A stretch of DNA of 14,242 bases from DATJSJ01 sp035504175 (lineage in GTDB: Bacteria > Pseudomonadota > Alphaproteobacteria > Acetobacterales > Acetobacteraceae), in assembly GCA_035504175.1 (NCBI GenBank), contig DATJSJ010000002.1, positions 1 to 14,242 of the forward strand, read 5' to 3'. Below are positions 6,952 through 14,242 of the stretch, piece by piece (the stretch's first letter is position 1; every line of letters starts with the position of its first letter). Under the pieces are notes generated by a model. It was not told where the DNA came from. It saw nothing but the letters and a program-made list of their open reading frames with translations, and did not search any database. The position numbers and the translations under genes were made by a program.

Positions 6952-7414
6952 ACGACGACCGCCGGAGGCGGACCTGCGGCAGGCGCGATTGATGGTCTGG
7001 AGGCGAAGGCTGGAGCGGGATCGGTCGGCGCGTTCAGAGCGATCCTGGCCCAGGACGGCGCCTCGGTCGTAGCCCGGTGCCATCGGAGTCCGTCACCACT
7101 GTCCCTGATCTTCGCTGATGCGGTGGGGACATAATTGAACCGACCGGCGGTCCCGGGATCTGCCGGAAAGCCATGAGCCGCATGAAAGGTCCGGGCAGTC
7201 CCGGGCTGGATCCGATGGTGCAGGTCGTGACGGCCCGGGCGAGGCGTTCGCCTGTCGGAAGGTTCAGCCTCTCGCTTGCAGACCCGCCCACCTAGGTACC
7301 GCCTCCAACAGCCTCGGCCTGCTGGTCAGCGGGAAGATGACCCCCGGCCCGATCGGGTGCCACGTCGGCACAACTATCCGCGAGAGCGATCGATGCAGGG
7401 CTGCACGGACGGCG
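6952..7414. other. 463-bp convergent intergenic region without a supportable gene
   Basis: This gap separates the 3' ends of the antiporter and the flavoprotein. It contains a small hairpin CCGCC-GGA-GGCGG at 6959-6971, an imperfect stem CCGGC/GCCGG (7144-7148 with 7162-7166) around the palindrome TCCCGGGA, and a TGTCCC (7100-7105) / GGGACA (7126-7131) inverted pair. GC looks lower than in the flanking genes. An 85-codon minus-strand frame (7034-7291) lacks the third-position bias of real genes here. It may hold eroded mobile DNA, but I see no recognisable transposase. Confidence 0.5.
6959..6972. repeat. Copy 1 of a 14-base hairpin motif
   Basis: CCGCCGGAGGCGGA begins 8 bases after the antiporter stop and forms a 5-bp stem with a GGA loop. 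The identical 14-mer occurs at 12264-12277 inside the large inverted repeat between livM and livG. Here it may serve as a transcript-end hairpin. Confidence 0.45.
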
Positions 7415-9094
7415 TCAGCGCCGCAAAGCGGCGATCTCTGTAGGGGTACCGTGCTGCTGCAGGAACTGGTGCACGAAGGCGATCGCCATGCTGCCTTCTC
7501 CGACTGCCGAGGCGACGCGCTTGATCGGGCTCAACCGGACGTCACCGCAGGCGAAGACGCCGGGCAGGCTCGTCTCCAGGAGATAGGGATCCCGCGGAAG
7601 CGACCATCGTCCGGCCTTCACGACGGAGTCACCCGTCAGCACGTAGCCGCGCGCGTCGCGGGCGATATCGGCGGGCAGCCACTCGGTTTCCGCGTCCGCG
7701 CCGATGAACACGAACAGGCCGCCGCTATCGACGCGGTGCGTCTCGTTGGCGAGCCGGTCATGGATGTCGATCGCCGTCAGATGCGTGTCGCCGTGTGCCG
7801 CCTTGACCTCCGCGCACAGGCGCACCGCAATGTTTGATTTCGCGCGCACCTGGTCGATCAGGTACTGCGACATGCTCTTCTCGAGCGAGTCGCCGCGCAC
7901 CAGGAGTGTCACGGTGCGGGCGTGGTTGGAGAGGTGCAGCGCGGCCTGGCCGGCCGAATTGCCGGCGCCAATGAGATGCACGTCCAGCCCGTTCATGCCG
8001 CTCGCTTCGCTGCGGGCCGCACCGTAGTGCACGCCCTTGCCGAACAGCCGGTCGAATCCGTCGATCGCGAGGCGTCGCCATGACACGCCGGTGGCAAGGA
8101 TGACGGTCCTCGCCCGCACCCGGTCGCCGCCGTCGAGGTGAACCTCGCGCGTGCCGGCATCGAGGTGTCGGACGGCGCGCGTCACCAGGATTTCCGCGCC
8201 GAGGCGGCGCGCCTGCTGGAGCGCCCGGATGGCCAGTTCGTCGCCCGACACGCCATCCGGGAATCCCAGATAGTTCTCGATGCGCGAGGAGGTGCCAGCT
8301 TGACCCCCAGGTGCCTCGCGCTCCACGACGATCGTCCGCAGGCCTTCCGAGGCACCGTAGACCGCCGCCGCAAGGCCGGCAGGTCCGCCGCCGATGATCA
8401 TGGTGTCGTAGATTTCGGCGCGCGCGCTGATCTGCAGCCCCAGGGCCCGCGCAACCTCTCGCGTGCTCGGCCGGACCATGACCGTCCCGTCGGCGAGACG
8501 CAGCACCGGGCCATTCGCGCCTTCCGGCATGGTGTCGCGAAACAGTGTGGCAAACTGTGGCGCATCCGGGGCGAGGAGTTCGAAGGTGATCTGGTTCCGG
8601 GCGAAGAAGCGGCAGAGCTCCGTGCAGGCAGGATCCCAGCGATCGCCGACGATGGTCACGCGCACCGGCGGCGCTTCGGCGAAGATTCCCTGCAGTCCGC
8701 CCAGACGTTCGCGTGCAAGGCTTCCCATCTTCGCGGCGAAGTCGGGCGACGCGGCCGCGACGCTGTAATAGTGGCGCGCCTCCACGCGCACCACGCGCGA
8801 GGGCTCGACTGCCCTGTAGCCGCCGGGAAACGGCGAACCGAGGGCGAGCGGCACTTCCCCGAAGATGGTGCCGGGCAGGCGCCAGCCGAGTCTGCGTTCG
8901 ACTCCGTCGATTGTCTTGTAGACCTCGATCCTGCCTGCAAGCACTCCGAACAGCGCGCGCTCGCCGCCCTCGGGAACGGCGACTTCGCCGGCGGCCAGAC
9001 GAATGTCGGCGGATGTCTGCGTCAGGAGGTCGAGTTCCGCTACGCCGAGCGGCGAAAACAGTGGAATTCCACGGAGATCTTCAACGGTCAGCAT
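7415..9094 (-). CDS. FAD/NAD(P)H oxidoreductase of the thioredoxin-reductase fold with N-terminal cyclic-nucleotide-binding-like domain
   Basis: The 559-residue protein has three parts. Residues 1-125 resemble a cNMP-binding (Crp-type) beta-roll with IFGEVPLALGS, but the phosphate-cassette RxA that normally follows is replaced by PFPGGYRA, so nucleotide binding is doubtful. Residues about 143-222 look thioredoxin/glutaredoxin-like (VRVTIVGDRWDPACTELCRFF), with Cys157 and Cys161 spaced C-x3-C instead of CxxC. Residues 226-559 form the reductase module: FAD motif IIGGGPAG (233-240), GGQAGTSSRIENYLGFP, NAD(P)H motif IGAGNSAGQAA (375-385) and GVFACGDVR (512-520). The redox CxxC expected near 357-362 is absent (GVHYGAARSEA), so it is unlikely to be a classical thioredoxin reductase. 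From memory, cNMP-domain reductases of this type commonly lack it. Electron acceptor is unknown. The ATG at 9094 has GGGAAG 5 bases upstream. It is a single gene, likely cytoplasmic. Confidence 0.92.
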   Translation of the reverse strand: MLTVEDLRGIPLFSPLGVAELDLLTQTSADIRLAAGEVAVPEGGERALFGVLAGRIEVYKTIDGVERRLGWRLPGTIFGEVPLALGSPFPGGYRAVEPSRVVRVEARHYYSVAAASPDFAAKMGSLARERLGGLQGIFAEAPPVRVTIVGDRWDPACTELCRFFARNQITFELLAPDAPQFATLFRDTMPEGANGPVLRLADGTVMVRPSTREVARALGLQISARAEIYDTMIIGGGPAGLAAAVYGASEGLRTIVVEREAPGGQAGTSSRIENYLGFPDGVSGDELAIRALQQARRLGAEILVTRAVRHLDAGTREVHLDGGDRVRARTVILATGVSWRRLAIDGFDRLFGKGVHYGAARSEASGMNGLDVHLIGAGNSAGQAALHLSNHARTVTLLVRGDSLEKSMSQYLIDQVRAKSNIAVRLCAEVKAAHGDTHLTAIDIHDRLANETHRVDSGGLFVFIGADAETEWLPADIARDARGYVLTGDSVVKAGRWSLPRDPYLLETSLPGVFACGDVRLSPIKRVASAVGEGSMAIAFVHQFLQQHGTPTEIAALRR

Positions 9095-9427
9095 GATTCT
9101 TCCCGGCTTCGTCGCTTCGGACTGAAATCGTAAGGAGCTTGGCGACTCTGCGCTGCTTGATCAATGGGCGGTTCGGCGCCGTGCGATGCAGACGCTGCCG
9201 GGGCCGGCTTGCGGCAGGCGTGCAATACACGCGCGCGTCTTGCTGCTGGACCAGGGGAGACCGGCGATGTCTTGCCAGCTGACCACTGCCGCCGGCGCCG
9301 TTTCGACGCCGCGGTGCCGGCCCGGTCGGCGGCCATGTTGACCGCGCGTCCGGCCGCATCACCGCGGCCCCACACGGACAATGATCGGCGGACTCCGCGG
9401 AACCGGCGGCTAAGTCACTGCAAAGAT
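9095..9427. other. 333-bp spacer between tRNA-Lys and the flavoprotein gene
   Basis: Both neighbours are on the minus strand, so this spacer should hold the tRNA 3' end region and the flavoprotein promoter. GGCCGC and GCGGCC, six bases apart (around 9352-9371), form a hairpin that could end the tRNA transcript, though without a U-tract. I could not fit a convincing promoter. No frame here has coding character. Confidence 0.45.
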
Positions 9428-9503
<76 letters not shown>

Positions 9504-9527
9504 GCCGGGTCCCGCTTTCGCGGGCGC

Positions 9528-9556
9528 CCTATAGCAGCGGGTCCGGGCCAAGGGAA
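9528..9556 (-). promoter_or_regulatory. Candidate sigma70-type promoter of tRNA-Lys
   Basis: Reading the minus strand, TTCCCT (9556-9551) and TATAGG (9533-9528) are separated by 17 bases, and transcription would start about 15-20 bases before the tRNA 5' end at 9503. The -10 matches four of six consensus bases; the -35 is poor. A short hairpin CCCGC-TTTC-GCGGG lies between this site and the tRNA. Confidence 0.4.
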
Positions 9557-9568
9557 GGACCGGACCCG
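9538..9568. repeat. 9-bp inverted repeat spanning the candidate tRNA promoter
   Basis: CGGGTCCGG (9538-9546) and its exact reverse complement CCGGACCCG (9560-9568) flank a 13-base loop GCCAAGGGAAGGA that contains the suggested -35 hexamer. It could be an operator-like dyad, or the hairpin of a short upstream transcript. Confidence 0.45.
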
Positions 9569-9912
9569 GCGGACCGAGCTTCGGCGCCGGCGCCCGGCCT
9601 TCGTGACGTTCCGGGCCACGGTGCCGTGGCGCGGCCTCTGCGCTCCGCAATCCGCCGACCGCAGCCCAACCCCCGGCAGCCCCTGGAGTTGACCTTCGCC
9701 GCCCGCGGCAGGCCGAGCACCCCGTCTGCCGGACGCGGCCGGAACCGGCGTGCCGATTGCCGCCTGGCCTGTCCCGCCGTGCTACCGGACCGGCGGCCGC
9801 AGCCGCCCGCTTGCGCAGGTCCGATCCGCCGTGCTTTGTGACAGGACTGTCGTGCAGCCCAGACCTGCGGCGACAGCAGGACGGCCGGTAACCAAGTTCG
9901 GAGGTGTGCCCT
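9569..9912. other. Upstream region of the liv operon
   Basis: These 344 bases between the inverted repeat and livH contain no frame I can support as a gene; several frames are open only because of the GC content. The liv promoter should lie here, and TTGACC at about 9689 and TTGTGACAG near 9836 are possible -35-like words, but I cannot pair them with a good -10. The final part carries the livH ribosome binding site GGAGG (9900-9904). Confidence 0.4.
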
Positions 9913-10830
9913 GTGGCCTACGCGCTGCAGCAGCTGATCAATGGCGTGACCCTCGGAATGATCTACGGCCTGATCGCGGTGGGCTATACGATGGTCTACG
10001 GCATCATCGGCATGATCAATTTTGCCCACGGCGACATTTTCATGGTCGGGGCCTTCCTGTCGCTGATCGCGCTGACCGGGCTCGCGATGGTCGGCATCAC
10101 GGCCGTCCCGATCGCGCTGGCCATCACCCTGATCTTCGCCGCGGCGATCGCCGCCCTGTATGGATGGACGGTGGAGCGCATCGCCTACCGTCCGTTGCGC
10201 GGGTCATTCCGGCTGGCACCGCTCATCTCGGCGATCGGCATGTCGATCACGCTCGAGAACTTTGTGCAGGTCAGCCAGGGCGCGCAGGTCAAGCCGATGG
10301 CGCCGCTGATTCCGGGCGGGCTGAGCCTGCTCGGCCAGCATGGCGGCTTCGTCGTGCAGCTCTCCTGGATGCAGATCGCGATCGTGGTCACGACGCTCGT
10401 CGTGCTCGCGATCTTCACCTGGCTGGTGACGCGCACGCCGCTCGGCCGCTCGATGCGCGCCTGCGAGCAGGACCTCAAGATGGCAGGTCTGCTCGGCGTC
10501 AACACCGACATGACGATCAGCCTGACCTTCGTCATCGGCGCGGCGCTGGCCGCCGTCGCCGGGCTGATGTTCCTGCTCTATTACGGGGTGATCGACTTCT
10601 ATATCGGCTTCGTCGCCGGGGTGAAGGCGTTCACCGCGGCGGTGCTCGGCGGCATCGGCTCGTTGCCAGGTGCGGTGCTGGGCGGGCTTGCGATCGGATT
10701 GATCGAGACCTTCTGGTCGGCCTATGCCAGCGTCGAATACAAGGACGTCGCGGCATTTTCGATCCTCGCGATCGTTCTGGTGTTCATGCCGACCGGGATT
10801 CTCGGCCGCGCCGACGTGGAGAAGGTATGA
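9913..10830 (+). CDS. livH: Branched-chain amino acid ABC transporter permease LivH
   Basis: This 305-residue inner-membrane permease forms, with LivM, the channel of a high-affinity importer for leucine/isoleucine/valine or related compounds. It has about eight hydrophobic segments, an N-terminal NGVTLGMIYGLIAVGYTMVYG helix, the conserved NFAHGD motif (36-41), and a cytoplasmic loop RTPLGRSMRACEQDLKMAGL (174-193) that contacts the ATPases. It ends with GGIGSLPGAVLGGLAIGLIE typical of LivH. The GTG at 9913 is chosen because GGAGG (9900-9904) lies 8 bases upstream; an earlier in-frame GTG at 9904 overlaps that site. The stop overlaps the livM start as ATGA, which suggests translational coupling. 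Exact substrate (branched-chain amino acid, urea, amide) cannot be told without the binding protein, which is not in the window. Confidence 0.95.
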   Translation: MAYALQQLINGVTLGMIYGLIAVGYTMVYGIIGMINFAHGDIFMVGAFLSLIALTGLAMVGITAVPIALAITLIFAAAIAALYGWTVERIAYRPLRGSFRLAPLISAIGMSITLENFVQVSQGAQVKPMAPLIPGGLSLLGQHGGFVVQLSWMQIAIVVTTLVVLAIFTWLVTRTPLGRSMRACEQDLKMAGLLGVNTDMTISLTFVIGAALAAVAGLMFLLYYGVIDFYIGFVAGVKAFTAAVLGGIGSLPGAVLGGLAIGLIETFWSAYASVEYKDVAAFSILAIVLVFMPTGILGRADVEKV

Positions 10831-12131
10831 ACGCAGCGGCGCCGGGCGGTTCGTCTCGCCTGCCGCCGGGAGCGCTGCGGGACGCCGGCCTGTCCGCGTT
10901 GGTCGCGTTCGGGCTATTCGGCCCGATGATCGGCCTCAAGACGACCGAAGGCGGCAGCGCCATGTCGCTGCGGGCGCGGCCGGAGGCAGTCGTGCTGGCC
11001 GTCCTGGCCGTATTTGCCGGGCGGCTGCTGCTGCTGTTCTGGCAGGGGCGCAACCGCCGCGCCGCTTTCCGCAGCAATCGGGTGGTCGCCGAGGTGGCGA
11101 CCAGGCTTGGTCGGCTGGTTGCGCCGGCGCTGCTCGCCTTCGCCGTCGTGATGCCGATATTCGCCGCGCGCTATTACGTCGACCTCGGCGTGCTGGTGCT
11201 GACCTACGTGATGCTCGGCTGGGGGCTGAACATCGTGGTCGGGCTCGCCGGCTTGCTCGATCTCGGATATGTCGCGTTTTACGCTGTCGGCGCCTATTCC
11301 TTCGCGATCTTCGCCACCGATTTCGGCCTCGGCTTCTGGAGTTGCCTGCCGATCGCGGGCCTTCTCGCGGCATGCTGGGGGATGCTGCTCGGCTTCCCGG
11401 TGCTGCGGCTGCGCGGTGACTACCTGGCGATCGTGACGCTCGCCTTCGGCGAGATCATCCACATCGTGCTCAACAACTGGGTCAGCCTGACCAACGGGCC
11501 GAACGGCATTTTCGGCATCCCGCGCCCGACGCTGTTCGGCCTGAAGTTCACGATGAGCAGCGGGCCGGGCACGTTTGCCGGGTTTTTCCACGTCGAGCCG
11601 AATCCGACGCAGCGCCTGATCTTCCTCTACTACGTCATCCTGATCCTGGCGCTGCTGACCAACTGGGTGACGTTGCGGCTGCGCCGGCTGCCGCTCGGCC
11701 GCGCCTGGGAGGCGTTGCGCGAGGATGAGATTGCCTGCCGCGCGCTCGGGATCAACGTCACCGTCACCAAGCTGACCGCGTTTGCCATCGGCGCGATGTT
11801 CGGCGGCTTCGCCGGCGCTTTCTTCGCCACGCGCCAGGCCTTCATCAGCCCGGAGAGCTTCACCTTCATCGAGAGTGCGCTGGTGCTGTCGATCGTCGTG
11901 CTGGGCGGCCTTGGCAGCCAGCTCGGCGTGGCGCTCGCGGCGCTGGCGATGATCGGCGGCTCGGAGTTGTTCCGCGCCGTCTCCGACTACCGCATGCTGA
12001 TCTTTGGCATCGCGTTGGTGCTGATGATGATCCTGCGGCCGCGCGGCCTGGTCTCGGGCCGCGTGCCGACCGTGGCGCTGCACCGAAAGCGTGAGATCTC
12101 GGCCGAGCTCGTGGCACAAGGACGCGGATAG
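10827..12131 (+). CDS. livM: Branched-chain amino acid ABC transporter permease LivM
   Basis: The second permease is 434 residues. The ATG at 10827 overlaps the livH stop by 4 bp. An N-terminal extension (about 1-115) carries extra hydrophobic segments near 22-37, 54-72 and 98-114, as in long LivM proteins. The core begins with YVDLGVLVLTYVMLGWGLNIVVG, then LAGLLDLGYVAFYAVGAYSF. The ATPase-contact loop is LPLGRAWEALREDEIACRAL (288-307), and the later VVLGGLGSQLG (357-367) segment is conserved. The C-terminus RPRGLVSGR plus about 20 charged residues is cytoplasmic. The longer open frame upstream of 10827 is only an out-of-frame shadow of livH. The partner genes livG and livF follow, but after an unusually long structured gap. 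Confidence 0.95.
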   Translation: MNAAAPGGSSRLPPGALRDAGLSALVAFGLFGPMIGLKTTEGGSAMSLRARPEAVVLAVLAVFAGRLLLLFWQGRNRRAAFRSNRVVAEVATRLGRLVAPALLAFAVVMPIFAARYYVDLGVLVLTYVMLGWGLNIVVGLAGLLDLGYVAFYAVGAYSFAIFATDFGLGFWSCLPIAGLLAACWGMLLGFPVLRLRGDYLAIVTLAFGEIIHIVLNNWVSLTNGPNGIFGIPRPTLFGLKFTMSSGPGTFAGFFHVEPNPTQRLIFLYYVILILALLTNWVTLRLRRLPLGRAWEALREDEIACRALGINVTVTKLTAFAIGAMFGGFAGAFFATRQAFISPESFTFIESALVLSIVVLGGLGSQLGVALAALAMIGGSELFRAVSDYRMLIFGIALVLMMILRPRGLVSGRVPTVALHRKREISAELVAQGRG

Positions 12132-12153
12132 AGTGGCCGTCCTTTCTCTCTCT

Positions 12154-12202
12154 TGTCGCCGGCGACAGGCGCTCTGGAGCGCCTTCGAGCGCGTCGAAGG
12201 CG
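12154..12202 (+). repeat. Three adjoining/overlapping hairpins in the livM-livG spacer
   Basis: The spacer opens with TGTCGCC/GGCGACA (12154-12167, a 14-bp perfect palindrome). Next come AGGCGCTC/GAGCGCCT (12167-12174 with 12177-12184) and CGCCTTCGA/TCGAAGGCG (12180-12188 with 12194-12202). The second and third share bases 12180-12184, so only one can form fully at a time. A pyrimidine tract CCTTTCTCTCTCTT precedes them. They are seen directly; function is unknown. Confidence 0.65.
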
Positions 12203-12215
12203 ATCATTGCCGGCG

Positions 12216-12304
12216 GCCATGGGGTCGGAACGAAGTCAAGGCCGAAGCCGCGCTTCGCACGGTCCGCCGGAGGCGGAGCCTTGACTTCGTTCCGACCCCA
12301 TGGC
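12216..12304 (+). repeat. 89-bp inverted repeat with two internal hairpins, between livM and livG
   Basis: Bases 12216-12242 and 12278-12304 are perfect 27-base reverse complements; the left arm begins GCCATGGGGTCGG and ends GTCAAGGC. The 35 bases between them hold two hairpins of their own: CGAAGC-CGC-GCTTCG (12243-12257) and TCCGCC-GGA-GGCGGA (12263-12277). The whole could fold as a cloverleaf-like RNA or a cruciform. No target-site duplication is obvious. It may be a small non-autonomous mobile element or an RNA control/processing site. The right arm contains an ATG (12300) that opens a longer in-frame livG reading frame, but that extension is not protein-like. Confidence 0.8.
12264..12277. 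repeat. Copy 2 of the 14-base hairpin motif
   Basis: CCGCCGGAGGCGGA here is identical to 6959-6972. In this copy a preceding T extends the stem to 6 bp. It forms the second inner hairpin of the large inverted repeat. Confidence 0.5.
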
Positions 12305-12351
12305 GAGGGGTTCGCCTGCGCGCCCCTCTCGTTCAGCGCGCCTCCGGCGCG
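12305..12351 (+). repeat. Two further hairpins before livG
   Basis: GAGGGG (12305-12310) pairs with CCCCTC (12323-12328), and CGCGCC (12337-12342) pairs with GGCGCG (12346-12351). They directly follow the large inverted repeat, so that nearly the entire livM-livG spacer can fold. Confidence 0.5.
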
Positions 12352-12398
12352 ACGCCGTCGAGCCCCCGGGTCGCGCGCCCGATCTGGATCAGGTGGTG

Positions 12399-13246
<848 letters not shown>

Positions 13247-13250
<4 letters not shown>

Positions 13251-13981
13251 CGGTGGCGGGCAACGGCGCGCTGCTGCATCTGTCCGAAGTCTCCGCCTTC
13301 TACGGCGCGATCCAGGCGCTGCGGGGCGTCGATCTCGAGGTGCGGCAGGGCGAGATCGTGACATTGATCGGCGCCAACGGTGCCGGCAAGTCGACGCTCA
13401 TGATGACGATTTGCGGCAATCCGCGCGCCCGCACCGGCCGCATCGTCTATGACGGGCGTGACATCACGGAACTGCCGACGCACGAGATCATGCGGCTCGG
13501 CCTGGCGCAGGCGCCGGAGGGGCGGCGCATCTTCCCGCGCATGAGCGTCGAGGAGAATCTGCTGATGGGCGCGCGCGGCGCGCCGCCGGCCGAATTCGAG
13601 GCGCGGGCGCAGCAGGTCTTCGTGATGTTTCCGCGGCTGAAGGAGCGGCTGCACCAGCGCGGCGGCACGCTCTCCGGCGGCGAGCAGCAGATGCTGGCGA
13701 TCGGCCGGGCGCTGATGTCGCGGCCGCGGCTGCTGCTGCTGGATGAGCCGAGCCTCGGCCTGGCGCCGCTGGTGGTGCGGCAGATTTTCGGCGCGATCCG
13801 CGAGCTGAACCGGGAGACGGGGCTGACCGTGCTGCTGGTGGAGCAGAACGCGTTTCAGGCGCTGCGGCTGGCGCATCGCGGCTACGTGCTGGTCAACGGC
13901 GCGATCACCATGGCCGGGAAAGGCGCGGAGTTGCTGGCGCGGCCGGAGATCAGGGCGGCGTATCTGGAGGGTGGGCATTGA
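13247..13981 (+). CDS. livF: Branched-chain amino acid ABC transporter ATP-binding protein LivF
   Basis: This is the second ATPase of the importer, 244 residues, close to the usual LivF length. It starts with GTG overlapping the livG stop as GTGA, which indicates coupled translation. Walker A is GANGAGKS (42-49), followed by TLMMTICGNPRARTGRI. The segment QAPEGRRIFPRMSVEENLLMG is diagnostic of LivF. The signature is LSGGE (142-146) and Walker B LLLLDEP (162-168). The H-loop position is Gln in LLVEQNAF, normal for LivF. All catalytic motifs are intact. It is the last gene of the operon in the window; no binding protein gene follows within the remaining 261 bases. Confidence 0.95.
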
Positions 13982-14242
13982 GGGCGGATGTGGCGGAGTG
14001 TGCCGTTCAACTCAGGGGTGGAGCATAACTGCGGCACGCTTTCTTGGCTTGGCAGACCGGCGCAGCCCTGACCAACCTTCGCGTGGATGACTCGCAATGG
14101 CCAAGTATTGCGATGTCACCCCCATAGACACGAAGCGGGATTGGTCGGAGGTGCTGTCGTAACCGGAGGGTCGATATCACAGTCACGAAGGCCGCTCGTG
14201 GCAATCCCGGTATGACGTTGCGGTTGGGACGTCCGTCAACCA
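13982..14242. other. Region after the liv operon without a recognised gene
   Basis: The composition looks less GC-rich than in the operon, and reading frames on both strands are short and broken (the longest minus-strand one, 14007-14204, encodes 65 residues without recognisable features). A 21-codon plus-strand frame starts at 14098 (MAKYCDVTPIDTKRDWSEVL), with no clear ribosome binding site. Any gene beginning near 14213 would be cut by the window edge. It may be eroded or acquired DNA; I cannot name it. Confidence 0.4.

Noticed and set aside
5086..7083. 665-codon open frame on the minus strand opposite the antiporter
   Set aside because: Antisense to a clear CPA1 antiporter; its His/Arg/Asp/Gln-rich, low-hydrophobicity sequence is typical of a shadow frame in GC-rich DNA.
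7034..7291. 85-codon minus-strand ORF in the convergent gap
   Set aside because: Third codon positions are not GC-biased like the real genes, no ribosome binding site, no recognisable motif.
10914..12119. 401-codon open frame on the minus strand opposite livM
   Set aside because: Shadow frame of the membrane protein gene; polar, repetitive composition and no motif.
12154..12304. CRISPR or tandem repeat array in the livM-livG spacer
   Set aside because: The repeats are inverted pairs of different sequences, not regularly spaced direct repeats.
12300..12398. N-terminal extension of LivG from the ATG inside the inverted repeat
   Set aside because: The extra 33 residues are Arg/Pro/Ala-rich, have no counterpart expected in LivG and are read from hairpin DNA; start at 12399 gives normal length.

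Overview
The window reads as a chromosomal segment of a GC-rich proteobacterium. GC is high throughout with strong GC at third codon positions, there are overlapping ATGA/GTGA junctions, and start codons include GTG. The gene content (liv-type ABC importer, MsbA-like exporter, CPA1 antiporter, a solo Cache protein, a possible PEP-CTERM protein) would fit Alphaproteobacteria, perhaps Rhodospirillales/Acetobacteraceae. That placement is an inference from style, not from a marker gene. No phage, plasmid, CRISPR or intact insertion sequence is visible.

Left part (1-5400): the C-terminal end of an unidentified plus-strand gene (3-131) converges on a minus-strand ABC exporter (164-2011). A minus-strand PR-1-like CAP lipoprotein (2148-2735) lies upstream of the exporter in the same direction. 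Divergently overlapping its start is a decayed response-regulator receiver domain on the plus strand (2721 to about 3073). Three small plus-strand genes follow: a secreted single-Cache protein (3210-3695), an unrecognised 114-residue protein (3889-4233), and a proline-rich protein ending in a PEP-CTERM-like anchor (4435-5106). Much of this stretch concerns the cell envelope.

Middle (5395-9503): a CPA1 cation/proton antiporter (plus) converges, across a 463-bp gap, on a minus-strand flavoprotein. The flavoprotein joins a cyclic-nucleotide-binding-like domain, a thioredoxin-like segment and a thioredoxin-reductase-like FAD/NAD(P)H module that lacks the redox CxxC. Upstream of it on the same strand is tRNA-Lys(CTT) with an encoded CCA end.

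Right part (9913-13981): a livH-livM-livG-livF operon for branched-chain amino acid (or related amide/amino acid) import. livH/livM and livG/livF overlap by 4 bp, but livM and livG are separated by an unusual 267-bp spacer packed with hairpins. The spacer includes an 89-bp unit with perfect 27-bp inverted arms enclosing two smaller hairpins. No periplasmic binding protein gene is present in the window. The last 260 bases have no recognisable gene and look less GC-rich.

I did not find a clear-cut new multi-gene system. The strongest unexplained signals are the structured livM-livG spacer, the cysteine-less reductase chimera, the receiver-domain relic and the possible PEP-CTERM protein.
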